From contig NZ_DS999411.1 in NCBI RefSeq assembly GCF_000158175.1, positions 2,386,654 to 2,450,653 on the forward strand: DNA of 64,000 nucleotides, read 5' to 3'. Positions 47,127 through 55,642 of the stretch are shown in pieces. How positions within the stretch are numbered: the first letter of the stretch is position 1; each line of letters starts with the position of its first letter. The DNA comes from Luminiphilus syltensis NOR5-1B (lineage in GTDB: Bacteria > Pseudomonadota > Gammaproteobacteria > Pseudomonadales > Halieaceae). The notes beneath the pieces are model-generated. The model was not told where the DNA came from, made no database searches, and saw only the letters and a program-made list of their open reading frames with translations. The translations under genes and the position numbers were made by a program.

Positions 47127-48952
47127 TGGAGGGCGCATCGTCTCCCAAAACCGCGAGCGACTGGGCGCTTTATGGTCGGCTGCTCCGTTATGTCAGGCCC
47201 TATGTGGCTATATTTTGCCTGAGTATCGTTGGTTTTATTGTGTATTCCGCGGGCAATGTACTGCTTGCGGACTTGACCCAGTTTCTGCTCGATTCACTCG
47301 GGGAGTCCACACCGGGCAACCTTGGCATTGTCGCTTCGGTGGCCCATGCGATTTGGCCACCCGGCGATAAATCCGCACTCGATTATGCACGGATTGCGGT
47401 GCCGGTTGCCGCCGTGGTTCTCTCACTGGGCAGGGCGCTCGGATATTTCGCCGGCAATTATTTTATGAATCGTGTGGCACGATCGGTAATACACGATCTG
47501 CGCACCCAGCTGTTTGATGTTTTGATCCGTGTGCCCAAGCGGCATCATGATCACCATAGCAGCGGTGCGCTCATCTCAAAAATTACCTTTAACGTCGAGC
47601 AGGTGAGTGGCGCGGCATCGGATGCACTCAAGGTTATCTTGCGCGAAGGGCTCACGATTACAGCGCTTGTTTCTTACATGCTCTTTCTCAACTGGCGCCT
47701 GAGCCTTATATTTTTCGCTGTAGCGCCCGCGATTGGTATTGTGGTCGTTGTTGTCGGCAGGCACTTTCGTCGGTATAGCCGGCGAATTCAGGATTCGATG
47801 GGGTCGGTGACCGAGGTCACCAGCGAAACCATGACCTCCTTCGAAGAAGTCCGGATGTTCGAGGCCTCCGAGCAGCAGAGCCGACGTTTTCGTGATGCCA
47901 GTCGTTTCAACCGCAACCAGAGCCTGAAACTCGCACTCGTTGAGGCGATCTCGACCCCGGTAATACAGACGCTGTTGGCGCTCGCACTGGGCTCGCTGTT
48001 TTGGTTCGCGCTGGATCCCACAATCCTCGCGGGTTTTTCCGCGGGCTCGCTGGTGGCATTTCTGACCGCTGCTGCACAACTGGGTAAACCCATTCGTACG
48101 TTGAGCGGTATTCAAAGCGTGATCCAGCGGGGGCTGGCCGCCGCAGAGGACGTATTTTCGCAGATCGATACGCCCCCTGAGCCGGATCGGGGCCACATCC
48201 CGCTGCAGCGTGCCCGCGGGGATATCAGTTTGAGATCGGTCTTTTTTTCCTATCCCGGAAGCGAGCGCCACGCCTTGCAGGACGTCTCTATCGATATTCC
48301 CGCGGGGGAAACGGTGGCCTTCGTCGGTCGCTCGGGTAGTGGTAAAACCACGCTGGTGCAGTTGTTGGCGCGTTTCTATCCTATAGGCTCCGGTCAGATC
48401 AGCCTTGATGGCGTGCCAATTGAGCATTACGCGCTGCTCGACTATCGACGCCAGATTGCGATGGTATCGCAGCACGTGGTTCTTTTTGCCGATACGGTCC
48501 GCAACAACATTGCCTTTGGTGCGCTGCGCAATTCACCCGAATCGGCGGTTCGGGAAGCTGCCCGCGCAGCCAATGCCCTGGACTTTATTGAGCGATTACC
48601 GCAGGGCTTCGATACGCTGCTCGGAGACGCCGGCGCTGGCTTGTCTGGCGGCCAGCGGCAGCGGCTCGCTATAGCGCGGGCGTTCCTGAAAGACGCGCCG
48701 ATTTTGGTTCTTGATGAAGCGACATCGGCGCTGGACAACGAGTCGGAGGCAAAAATTCAGGACTCGGTGAATGAACTGATGCGCGACAAGACCACGCTGA
48801 TTATTGCCCACCGGCTTTCTACAGTAGAGGCCGCTGATCGTGTTGTCGTGCTCGATGCCGGCCGGGTTGTTGCCCAGGGTACCCATCGCAGTCTGCTGGC
48901 AGAGGAGGGGCTCTATGCCAGTCTCTATCGGCAGTCCTTCAACGACGTGTGA
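47123..48952 (+). CDS. msbA: Lipid A flippase MsbA
   Basis: A 609-residue ABC half-transporter. Six membrane helices occupy residues ~25-320 (for example [25 protein letters not shown]). The nucleotide-binding domain has Walker [20 protein letters not shown]-loop [13 protein letters not shown], signature [15 protein letters not shown], and Walker [13 protein letters not shown]. It flips core-lipid A across the inner membrane. Position directly before lpxK is the standard msbA-lpxK operon. Confidence 0.95.
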   Translation: MMEGASSPKTASDWALYGRLLRYVRPYVAIFCLSIVGFIVYSAGNVLLADLTQFLLDSLGESTPGNLGIVASVAHAIWPPGDKSALDYARIAVPVAAVVLSLGRALGYFAGNYFMNRVARSVIHDLRTQLFDVLIRVPKRHHDHHSSGALISKITFNVEQVSGAASDALKVILREGLTITALVSYMLFLNWRLSLIFFAVAPAIGIVVVVVGRHFRRYSRRIQDSMGSVTEVTSETMTSFEEVRMFEASEQQSRRFRDASRFNRNQSLKLALVEAISTPVIQTLLALALGSLFWFALDPTILAGFSAGSLVAFLTAAAQLGKPIRTLSGIQSVIQRGLAAAEDVFSQIDTPPEPDRGHIPLQRARGDISLRSVFFSYPGSERHALQDVSIDIPAGETVAFVGRSGSGKTTLVQLLARFYPIGSGQISLDGVPIEHYALLDYRRQIAMVSQHVVLFADTVRNNIAFGALRNSPESAVREAARAANALDFIERLPQGFDTLLGDAGAGLSGGQRQRLAIARAFLKDAPILVLDEATSALDNESEAKIQDSVNELMRDKTTLIIAHRLSTVEAADRVVVLDAGRVVAQGTHRSLLAEEGLYASLYRQSFNDV

Positions 48953-49974
48953 GCGCTATCAGTCAACTGGAGAGCTTCATCAGCCGAGCCTGGTATGCGA
49001 AGGCGCCGTGGCTGTGGTTGCTGCTACCGCTATCCTTCATCGTTGGCATTGTTGTGTCTATACGCGCTCGCCGACTGCAGTCGACGCGTCATCAGCGGCT
49101 TCCTATTCCGGTGATTGTCGTCGGTGGCATTACCGTGGGCGGTACGGGAAAGACACCGGTAATAACGGCCTTAATTGATGAACTCCAGCGGCGGGGTTAC
49201 CGTCCCGGTGTGGTGAGTCGCGGCTACGGGGGCACGATGCCATCGGTACCCCTGGCAGTCGCTCCGGATTCGCTGGCGTCGGTTGTCGGCGATGAGCCAC
49301 TGCTGCTCTCTCGCCTCACCGGTGTTCCCGTGGCGGTATCCCGTGATCGAGCAGCGGCGGTGCGCCTCGTCGCAACACTGGGTGCCGATATTTGCCTGGC
49401 CGATGATGGCTTGCAACATATCGGCCTTCCCCGCGATGTTGAAATCGCGGTGCTGGACGGGGACCGCGGTCTCGGTAACGGCTTTCTCCTCCCCGCCGGG
49501 CCGTTGCGGGAGCCGGCTGAGCGACTCACCAGCGTCGATGCGGTGCTTGAGCGCAACGGGCGCAACCCCGAGCGCCGTTTTTATTATCAGCTCTCAGGGT
49601 TTCGCCAACTGTCTTCCGGCGTCAGGCTTGGCGCCAACGAGGCACGTGAACAGTGGGACACCGAATCCCTTGAGGCCATTACGGGTCTTGGCCAGCCAGG
49701 CCAGTTTTTCCACAGCCTTCGTGACGCCGGGTTTCCTGTCGATGGATTATCGCTTCCCGACCATCGGGTTATTAGCCGGGCCCAGCTGGCAACAATCAAT
49801 GCCGAGATTGTCTTGATTACTGGAAAAGACGCCGTCAAGCTTCCCCCAGCCATTGACCAGCGGTTGTGGGTCGCGGAGATTGCTACGGTGCTGCCCGATC
49901 GGTTCACGGAGAATCTGCTGGATCGTATGCTGCAACAGAATAAGAACGGTAGAGACGTATGTTCCACGTTGTAA
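48949..49974 (+). CDS. lpxK: Tetraacyldisaccharide 4'-kinase LpxK
   Basis: A 341-residue membrane-associated kinase for lipid IVA synthesis. It has a short N-terminal helix (WLWLLLPLSFIVGIVVSI), the P-loop VGGITVGGTGKTPVITAL, VVSRGYGG and ICLADDGLQHIGLPRDVEIAVLDG, all conserved. GTG start overlapping msbA by four bases. The gene for the small YcaR/Trm112-like protein that often separates lpxK from kdsB is missing, and lpxK overlaps kdsB by 16 bases. Confidence 0.94.
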   Translation: MSAISQLESFISRAWYAKAPWLWLLLPLSFIVGIVVSIRARRLQSTRHQRLPIPVIVVGGITVGGTGKTPVITALIDELQRRGYRPGVVSRGYGGTMPSVPLAVAPDSLASVVGDEPLLLSRLTGVPVAVSRDRAAAVRLVATLGADICLADDGLQHIGLPRDVEIAVLDGDRGLGNGFLLPAGPLREPAERLTSVDAVLERNGRNPERRFYYQLSGFRQLSSGVRLGANEAREQWDTESLEAITGLGQPGQFFHSLRDAGFPVDGLSLPDHRVISRAQLATINAEIVLITGKDAVKLPPAIDQRLWVAEIATVLPDRFTENLLDRMLQQNKNGRDVCSTL

Positions 49975-50714
49975 TACCCGCTCGTTATGGTTCCACCCGA
50001 TTGCCCGGTAAGGCGTTAGCTGATATTTGCGGCGAGCCTATGATTTATTGGGTCTGGCAGAGGGCGCTCGAAGCCTCTCCCCTGAGTGTGGTCGTCGCCA
50101 CCGATGATCAACGCATTGCCGATGTGATGTCGGCCCGGGGCGCTGATGTCGTGATGACACGGGAAGACCATCCCTCGGGCACCGACCGCCTTGCGGAGGT
50201 CGCTGCTATCAGGGATTGGTCGGATGCTGCGATTGTGGTGAATTTACAGGGTGACGAGCCACTCATGCCGTCGGAAAATTTGCGCCAGGTCGCGGCACTT
50301 CTGGAAGTCTCCGCCGATGCTGCAGTGGCCACGCTGAGTGTACCGATTACCGAGCAATCCCAGATGTTTGATCCCTCAGTCGTTAAGGTCGTTACCGATG
50401 CGGATGGCTACGCGGCGTATTTTTCTCGCGCGTCGATTCCCTGGCACCGAGATGTTTTTGCCGCGGACAACAAAGACGCTGCAATCGCTGCAGACCGACA
50501 CGCAGGCCTCTATGCCTATCGCGCGGGCTTTCTGCGCCGTTTTGTGGAGCTGGCTCCCGCTCCGACGGAAGTGCTGGAATCCTTGGAGCAACTTAGGGCA
50601 CTCTATTACGGTCACCGGATTCGCGTTGAGACCGCGAAAGCCCCTATTCCTATTGGGGTTGATACTGCGGAGGATCTGGCGCATGTTCAGGGGTTGATGG
50701 AGGGGGACCATTGA
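49959..50714 (+). CDS. kdsB: CMP-KDO synthetase KdsB
   Basis: A 251-residue cytidylyltransferase activating KDO for LPS inner core. Motifs: VVIPARYGSTRLPGKALADI (nucleotide binding), MTREDHPSGTDRLAEVA, VVNLQGDEPLMP, and YFSRASIPWHRD. The C-terminal LYAYRAGFLRRFV and LEQLRALYYGHRIRVE match. It ends overlapping murB by four bases, so LPS and peptidoglycan genes are co-transcribed. Confidence 0.96.
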   Translation: MFHVVIPARYGSTRLPGKALADICGEPMIYWVWQRALEASPLSVVVATDDQRIADVMSARGADVVMTREDHPSGTDRLAEVAAIRDWSDAAIVVNLQGDEPLMPSENLRQVAALLEVSADAAVATLSVPITEQSQMFDPSVVKVVTDADGYAAYFSRASIPWHRDVFAADNKDAAIAADRHAGLYAYRAGFLRRFVELAPAPTEVLESLEQLRALYYGHRIRVETAKAPIPIGVDTAEDLAHVQGLMEGDH

Positions 50715-51736
50715 TACCACAACAACAACACTCATTACGTGGATTCAACACTCTGTGTCTTGATGCTACGGCCGAGTTTTTTGCGCGCGCCCAGACTGCA
50801 TCCGAGGTGATGGATGCGTTCCGCTGGGCGGCTGATGCCGGCCATAGCGTGGTGCCCATCGGCGAGGGCAGTAACGTGGTTTGCAGGCCGTGGGTGCCCG
50901 GGTTGGTGCTCGCTATTCAAAACCATGGGATTTCGCTCCTTGCCGATAACGAGCACGATGTATTGATTCGTGTCGGTGCGGGGGAGAACTGGCATCGTTT
51001 GGTGCACTGGAGTGTCACCAATGGCCTTTATGGCCTCGAAAACCTGGCGTTGATTCCCGGTACCGTGGGCGCTGCGCCGGTCCAGAACATCGGTGCCTAC
51101 GGCATTGAAATAGCCGCCATGATTGAATGCGTCCACGTCTACTGCCGGGAAACCCAGGCGCCCCTCGCACTGCGTCCCGAAGATTGCCAATTTGGCTATC
51201 GGACCAGCGTTTTCAAGAGCGAGGCGGGTGCCCAGTACATTATTACCGCGGTCGATTTCCGACTGCACCGGGACGCCGCGGTCAGCGTGGGGTATCCGGC
51301 GCTGCAGCACGCATTGAAAGACCAGTCGGCAACACCGGAAGCGGTCATGAATGCAGTGATCGGCATTCGACAGCAGCGTTTACCCGATCCAGCCACTGAC
51401 CCAAATGTCGGCAGTTTCTTCAAAAATCCGGTGGTCAGCCGTGCCAAGGCGCTGGAGCTTTTGCACGTGGCCCCTGAAATGCCGCAATACCCGATCGATG
51501 ATGACAACACCAAATTATCGGCCGCCTGGATGATTGACCAACTCCAGTGGCGAGGGCGATCTCACCAGGGAGCGGCGGTCTCTGATCGCCATGCGCTGGT
51601 GTTGATCGGTCGCGGAGCCACCGATGCCTCGGCGTTTCTCGAACTTGCCGACCAGATTGCAGGCTCGGTCGCAGACGAATTCGGGGTCAACCTGGTTATG
51701 GAGCCGCGCATCATCGGGACAGACCGTATCCATTGA
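50711..51736 (+). CDS. murB: UDP-N-acetylenolpyruvoylglucosamine reductase MurB
   Basis: A 341-residue type I MurB (E. coli-like length), the FAD enzyme making UDP-MurNAc. The FAD domain shows VVPIGEGSNVV, NWHRLVHWSVTNGLYGLENLALIPGTVGAAPVQNIGAYG. The catalytic part has FGYRTSVFKSE and DPNVGSFFKNPVV with the active Ser, ending ELADQIAGSVADEFGVNLVMEPRII. TTG at 50711 is the start, preceded by GGAGGGGG. Confidence 0.95.
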   Translation: MIPQQQHSLRGFNTLCLDATAEFFARAQTASEVMDAFRWAADAGHSVVPIGEGSNVVCRPWVPGLVLAIQNHGISLLADNEHDVLIRVGAGENWHRLVHWSVTNGLYGLENLALIPGTVGAAPVQNIGAYGIEIAAMIECVHVYCRETQAPLALRPEDCQFGYRTSVFKSEAGAQYIITAVDFRLHRDAAVSVGYPALQHALKDQSATPEAVMNAVIGIRQQRLPDPATDPNVGSFFKNPVVSRAKALELLHVAPEMPQYPIDDDNTKLSAAWMIDQLQWRGRSHQGAAVSDRHALVLIGRGATDASAFLELADQIAGSVADEFGVNLVMEPRIIGTDRIH

Positions 51737-53565
51737 CCGTGGCCGAGTTTGATCACGAAGCGTTCCTGAAACGGTTGACGACGCGCCCCGGTGTTTACCA
51801 GATGATGGACGTCGACGGGCAACTGCTCTACGTCGGTAAAGCCAAAAACCTTAAAAACCGTGTCACCAGTTACTTCCGCGCCAGTGGCCTTACCGCCAAA
51901 ACCATGGCGCTGGTGCGGCGTATTCACGATATTCAGGTAACGGTCACTACCACAGAAATCGATGCCTTGTTGCTTGAGCACAATCTGATCAAGCAACATA
52001 AGCCGCCGTTTAATATCCTGCTGAAGGACGATAAATCGTACCCTTACGTTTATCTGTCCAGTCAGGATCGCTGGCCGCGCCTGAGCCTCCATCGGGGTCC
52101 CAAGCGTCGCAAAGGTGAGTACTTCGGTCCCTATCCGAGCGCGGGCGCCGTGCGCTCGACGATGCATATCCTGCAAAAGGTATTCAAGGTTCGCCAGTGC
52201 GAGGACAGCTACTTCAGCAATCGGTCTCGGCCCTGTTTGCAGCATCAGATAGGGCGCTGCACGGCGCCCTGTGTGGGGCTGGTTTCCGACGACGCCTATG
52301 CCGAGCAAGTGAAAAACTCGGTACTGTTTTTAAAGGGACGCTCTCAGGAGCTGATGGTTCGGCTTGCCGATGATATGGAAGCCGCCGCCGCTGAACTGGA
52401 CTATGAGCGTGCCGCCGACCTGAGGGATCAGCTGGCGCAGCTTCAGCAGGTCCAGGCCAGTCAGGGCATCGAGGGTGAGCACGGGGATCTCGATATTATT
52501 GCCGCCAGCGCCAGAGGCGGGCACGCCTGCGTCCAGGTGCTGTTCGTCAGAGAAGCCCGGGTATTGGGAAGCCGCAGCTATTATCCGCCGATCAAGCTGG
52601 ACGAGGAGGAGGGCGCGGTGCTCGAAGCGTTTATCCCCCAGTTCTATCTTTCGGGTCGCCAGACTATTCCCCGTGAAGTACTGGTGAGTACGCCCCTGGA
52701 GGATGCGGAGATACTTGCCGAGGCCCTCTCGGTGCAATCGGAGCGGCGGGTAACGATTCGGCACCGGGTGCGTGAAGCGCGGGCTCGTTGGCTGCAGTTG
52801 GCTGTCCAGACGGCGGAGAATAATCTGACCTCGCATCTCTCGGGGAAACAGACCATGGCGGGGCGTTTTGAGGCCCTTCGACTGCAGTTACAGCTTGATG
52901 AGCCGCCCGCCCGAATGGAGTGTTTTGATATCAGCCACAGCTCGGGAGAGGCCACGGTGGCTTCCTGCGTGGTTTTCGATGCCAATGGTGCCAACAAGGC
53001 CGATTATCGGCGGTTCAATATCGATGGTATCGAGCCGGGAGATGACTATGCCGCGATGCACCAGGCGCTAAGTCGTCGCTATCGTCGCATTGTCAGCGGG
53101 GAGGGTAAATTGCCCGATATCCTGTTCATCGATGGTGGCAAAGGCCAGGTTTCACAGGCGATGTCCGTGTTGTCCGAACTGGAGATTACGACGGTCAGGG
53201 TTATCGGTGTGGCCAAGGGCACCACCCGCAAAGCGGGGTTCGAAACCCTGATCGACGGCGATACCGAGCGCGAAACCGTGTTGCGTGGCGACAACCCCGC
53301 GTTGCACCTGATTCAGCAGATCCGGGATGAGTCCCACCGCTTTGCGATTACCGGGCACCGGGCCCGGCGAGGCAAGGCACGCAATACCTCGACGCTGGAA
53401 TCGATTCCCGGCGTGGGTAGCAAACGCCGGCGCGAGTTGCTGCGGCATTTTGGCAGCGCCAAAGGGGTTGAGAACGCGAGCATTACTGAACTCAGGAAAG
53501 TGTCCGGTATCAATGCGAATCTGGCGCAGACCATTTACGATACCTTACACACCGTTGAGGGTTAA
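51733..53565 (+). CDS. uvrC: Excinuclease ABC subunit C
   Basis: A 610-residue dual-incision nuclease. The N-terminal GIY-YIG domain reads RPGVYQMMDVDGQLLYVGKAKNLKNRV (3' incision). A UVR motif occurs near residue 205-235 (AAELDYERAADLRDQLAQLQ) and the RNase H-like 5'-incision domain contains ECFDISHSSGEATVASCVVF and PDILFIDGGKGQV. Two helix-hairpin-helix motifs close it (LESIPGVGSKRRRELLRHFG). TTG at 51733 overlaps murB; GTG at 51739 is an alternative. pgsA follows, as usual. Confidence 0.96.
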   Translation: MTVAEFDHEAFLKRLTTRPGVYQMMDVDGQLLYVGKAKNLKNRVTSYFRASGLTAKTMALVRRIHDIQVTVTTTEIDALLLEHNLIKQHKPPFNILLKDDKSYPYVYLSSQDRWPRLSLHRGPKRRKGEYFGPYPSAGAVRSTMHILQKVFKVRQCEDSYFSNRSRPCLQHQIGRCTAPCVGLVSDDAYAEQVKNSVLFLKGRSQELMVRLADDMEAAAAELDYERAADLRDQLAQLQQVQASQGIEGEHGDLDIIAASARGGHACVQVLFVREARVLGSRSYYPPIKLDEEEGAVLEAFIPQFYLSGRQTIPREVLVSTPLEDAEILAEALSVQSERRVTIRHRVREARARWLQLAVQTAENNLTSHLSGKQTMAGRFEALRLQLQLDEPPARMECFDISHSSGEATVASCVVFDANGANKADYRRFNIDGIEPGDDYAAMHQALSRRYRRIVSGEGKLPDILFIDGGKGQVSQAMSVLSELEITTVRVIGVAKGTTRKAGFETLIDGDTERETVLRGDNPALHLIQQIRDESHRFAITGHRARRGKARNTSTLESIPGVGSKRRRELLRHFGSAKGVENASITELRKVSGINANLAQTIYDTLHTVEG

Positions 53566-53625
53566 AGCCCCGGTATTGCGAGCGGTTGTGCGATACTTAC
53601 CACTTATCCCATGTAGAACGAACCG

Positions 53626-54195
53626 GTGCCTTTAAATCTCCCCAATATACTGACCCTTCTGCGGGTGGCTGCCATTCCGCTGCTGGTGGTCCTGTTCTAT
53701 CTATCTCCGCCCATTGCCACCTGGGGTTGTGCCGCGATATTTACTCTGGCCGCCATCACCGACTGGCTCGATGGCTGGCTCGCCCGGCGCGCGGGTCTGG
53801 TTACCGCCTTTGGTGCGTTTCTGGATCCCGTGGCGGACAAGTTGATTGTGGCCACCGCCTTGGTGCTGCTGGCCGAGCGTTATGACGATTGGTTTATCAC
53901 CGCCGCGGCTTGTGTGGTGATTGGGCGCGAGATTGTTGTCAGTGCGCTACGGGAATGGATGGCGCAGCTGGGTCACCGGGCGTCGGTGGCGGTAAACACC
54001 ATCGCCAAGTTCAAGACAGCCCTGCAGATGATTGCGATCACCGTGCTTCTGGCTCAGCTGCCCGGAACAGCTACACCGCTCTTGTTGATGGGTGAGGTGC
54101 TGCTGCTTATCGCCGTAGTACTGACCCTGTGGTCGATGATTGTCTACCTGCAGGCGTTCTACCGGGTGGTGAAAGAAAAAGACGGCTCGGCTTGA
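53626..54195 (+). CDS. pgsA: Phosphatidylglycerophosphate synthase PgsA
   Basis: A 189-residue inner-membrane CDP-alcohol phosphatidyltransferase. The active-site signature D-G-x2-A-R-x8-G-x3-D-x3-D is present as DWLDGWLARRAGLVTAFGAFLDPVADK. NLPNILTLLRVAAIPLLVVLFY starts the protein. It makes the precursor of phosphatidylglycerol. GTG at 53626. The uvrC-pgsA-tRNA-Gly-tRNA-Cys order is widely conserved. Confidence 0.95.
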   Translation: MPLNLPNILTLLRVAAIPLLVVLFYLSPPIATWGCAAIFTLAAITDWLDGWLARRAGLVTAFGAFLDPVADKLIVATALVLLAERYDDWFITAAACVVIGREIVVSALREWMAQLGHRASVAVNTIAKFKTALQMIAITVLLAQLPGTATPLLLMGEVLLLIAVVLTLWSMIVYLQAFYRVVKEKDGSA

Positions 54196-54219
54196 CCCGC
54201 TACCCTGTGATCGTAGAAT
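54192..54219 (+). promoter_or_regulatory. Promoter of tRNA-Gly
   Basis: TTGACC (54192-54197), 16 bases, TAGAAT (54214-54219); the tRNA starts ten bases later. The -35 box overlaps the pgsA stop codon, so the tRNA has its own promoter. Confidence 0.6.
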
Positions 54220-54229
54220 GGGGCGATAA

Positions 54230-54305
54230 GCGGGAATAGCTCAGCTGGTAGAGCGCAACCTTGCCAAGGTTGAGGTCGCGAGTTCGAACCTCGTTTCCCG
54301 CTCCA
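54230..54305 (+). tRNA. tRNA-Gly(GCC)
   Basis: 76 bases. The acceptor GCGGGAA pairs with TTCCCGC, the anticodon loop TTGCCAA holds GCC, the T-arm is GCGAGTTCGAACCTCGT, and CCA is encoded. It lies 34 bases after pgsA. Confidence 0.95.
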
Positions 54306-54501
54306 TTTTTAAGGCGGCTCTCAGGCCGCTGGTTGGGCGGGCCCTGAAGTCGGCTTGATTATCAGCAAAACGCTTTCGATAGATTACGGGTCTGGGCATG
54401 GCTTCCCGCTGCGGGCTTTGGTATGCTGCGCGCCGCATCGACGAGCAGGTTCCAAGCGTCGTGCCCACAACCGCCGATTGGCGGTTCTGGATTTCTAAAA
54501 A

Positions 54502-54575
54502 GGCTCGGTGGCAGAGTGGTTATGCAGCGGATTGCAAATCCGTCAACGCCGGTTCGATTCCGACCCGAGCCTCCA
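54502..54575 (+). tRNA. tRNA-Cys(GCA)
   Basis: 74 bases. The acceptor GGCTCGG pairs with CCGAGCC, the anticodon loop TTGCAAA holds GCA, and the 3' end is TCCA with encoded CCA. In E. coli glyW and cysT also follow pgsA. A TATGCT -10-like box with the same GCGCGCCGC discriminator as tRNA-Pro lies at 54422-54427. Confidence 0.94.
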
Positions 54576-54840
54576 GATTTCTGAACAAATATTCTTTAAA
54601 CCAATAACTTAGAAAATCGGGTTTTATTTTTCCATACTCGAATCGGGAAAGCGTGCCTCACTTGTCCCACGGGATTAGCTCCTACTTCCGGTTCTCTGTC
54701 GTAGAGGTAGCCCCGTACGCACACCGTGGAGCCAGAGAAGCCAATGTCCACGACCCCTCAGAGACGGTCAGCTAAGTGTCGCTGGAGGTCGGCTTTCGCC
54801 TAATTCCAGAATTTTAGTCACGCCCAGGTTCGCAGGGCCA
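54576..54840. other. Gene-free junction between core and accessory DNA
   Basis: No coding frame is credible. The stretch holds GAGGTAGCCCCGTACGCACA (from 54704), continuing to CCGTGGAGCCAG, which recurs in near-identical form at 55785-55813 on the far side of the hcp-like gene. Base composition becomes more A+T-rich from here onward than in the preceding core. Confidence 0.5.
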
Positions 54841-54841
54841 C

Positions 54842-54863
54842 AAAAAACCCGCCTTGGCGGGTT
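54842..54863 (-). terminator. Intrinsic terminator of the hcp-like gene
   Basis: On the minus strand GAACCCGCC-AA-GGCGGGTT is followed by a run of T (GGGTTTTTTG). The stem is eight G+C-rich pairs. It sits about 65 bases beyond the stop codon of the minus-strand gene at 54926. Confidence 0.8.
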
Positions 54864-54925
54864 CTCAGAGTGCTGTGCTAGTTGCGATAACTCGACACGT
54901 TTTAGAACAAAACCGATTACGATTT

Positions 54926-55471
54926 CTACCTACAAGCACCAGTGCTGCCTTCAAGGGTTGCTTTAGACTGGTTTCTGGCTCCCCCCCTTTCATCTTGCTG
55001 TGTGTAAGTCCAATCTGCCGAATCAAAATTTAACGAGATGTTTTCGGTTAGGCGATCTTCACCACCACTACCGCCTGTTGAAACGCTTGAGATTCTCACA
55101 TCATTAAAAGTGATAACAATGTATTCGAGTGGGTCTTGGCCAGCTTTTCGAACAGTAAGGGTAGCGCTTGGGTATTCTATCCCCATCATCATTCCCATCA
55201 TTAAGTCGCCAGTCGCCAAGTCAATCCACTTTGTAAGCGATAAATCCTGTATGCAAGGACTGATGTTCCCTTTTCCCCTTCCGTCAAACCCGCTGCTAGC
55301 GCCCCATGACCATGCAAGCACGTCTATAGCATCTTTAAATTTCTCGTCTCGAGACTCCCCTTTAATTTCACCAATTTGCAAGAACATATCGACTGCTGCC
55401 GTTGCACTGAAACTGGCTAGCCCAAAAGCTAAAGCCGCCGCTCGTAAGGTATTTTTACTCTTAGATTTCAT
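54926..55471 (-). CDS. Hcp-family (T6SS tube-like) protein with Sec signal peptide
   Basis: A 181-residue protein. Residues 1-25 are a Sec signal peptide (basic MKSKSKNTLR, hydrophobic core, cleavage ATA before AVDM). The mature part is a complete Hcp1-type domain (PF05638): AVDMFLQIGEIKGESRDEKF, IDVLAWSWGAS, QDLSLTKWIDLATGDLM, YPSATLTVRKAGQDPLEYIVI, VSTGGSGGEDRLTENISLNF. Ordinary Hcp is cytosolic, starts M-AVDMFL, and stacks into the type VI tube; export by Sec is at odds with that role. No other T6SS gene is in the window. ATG at 55471 follows GGAGAACG. A c-di-GMP riboswitch precedes it and a terminator follows, so it is a single-gene unit. Confidence 0.85.
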   Translation of the reverse strand: MKSKSKNTLRAAALAFGLASFSATAAVDMFLQIGEIKGESRDEKFKDAIDVLAWSWGASSGFDGRGKGNISPCIQDLSLTKWIDLATGDLMMGMMMGIEYPSATLTVRKAGQDPLEYIVITFNDVRISSVSTGGSGGEDRLTENISLNFDSADWTYTQQDERGGARNQSKATLEGSTGACR

Positions 55472-55535
55472 GCGTTCTCCGTAGTGGCCCAAGACCACGT
55501 CATGGTTTGTCGCATGTCACTAGTCAGATTGACGT

Positions 55536-55560
55536 TAATGCCACCCGTAGGGCGGCATTA
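55536..55560 (-). promoter_or_regulatory. Expression-platform hairpin after the riboswitch
   Basis: UAAUGCCGCCC-UAC-GGGUGGCAUUA forms eleven base pairs, one of them G-U, right after the aptamer's closing strand. No T-run follows, so it is not a classic terminator; it may act in transcript folding or as part of a different switch mechanism. It ends about 65 bases before the hcp-like start. Confidence 0.5.
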
Positions 55561-55642
55561 TCGGCAGTCCGGCTGTCATAGGGCATGCGCCCGTTAGACC
55601 CGTGACTTTGCGTTGCCCGCCTTTCAGCGGGGTTGCCTTTAA
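55561..55642 (-). ncRNA. Cyclic di-GMP-I (GEMM-I) riboswitch
   Basis: The minus-strand RNA matches the class-I c-di-GMP aptamer piece by piece. The closing stem GGCA (55637-55634) pairs with UGCC (55566-55563). The first hairpin CCCGCU-GAAA-GGCGGG has the required GNRA tetraloop. Next come the joining strand ACGCAAAG, CACGGGUCUAA with the second hairpin, and the tail AUGACAGCCGG. The ligand is the second messenger c-di-GMP. Position, in the leader of the hcp-like gene and in the same direction, makes that gene the target. A possible extended -10 (TGCTATCTT, minus strand near 55674-55666) would start the transcript shortly before. Confidence 0.9.
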
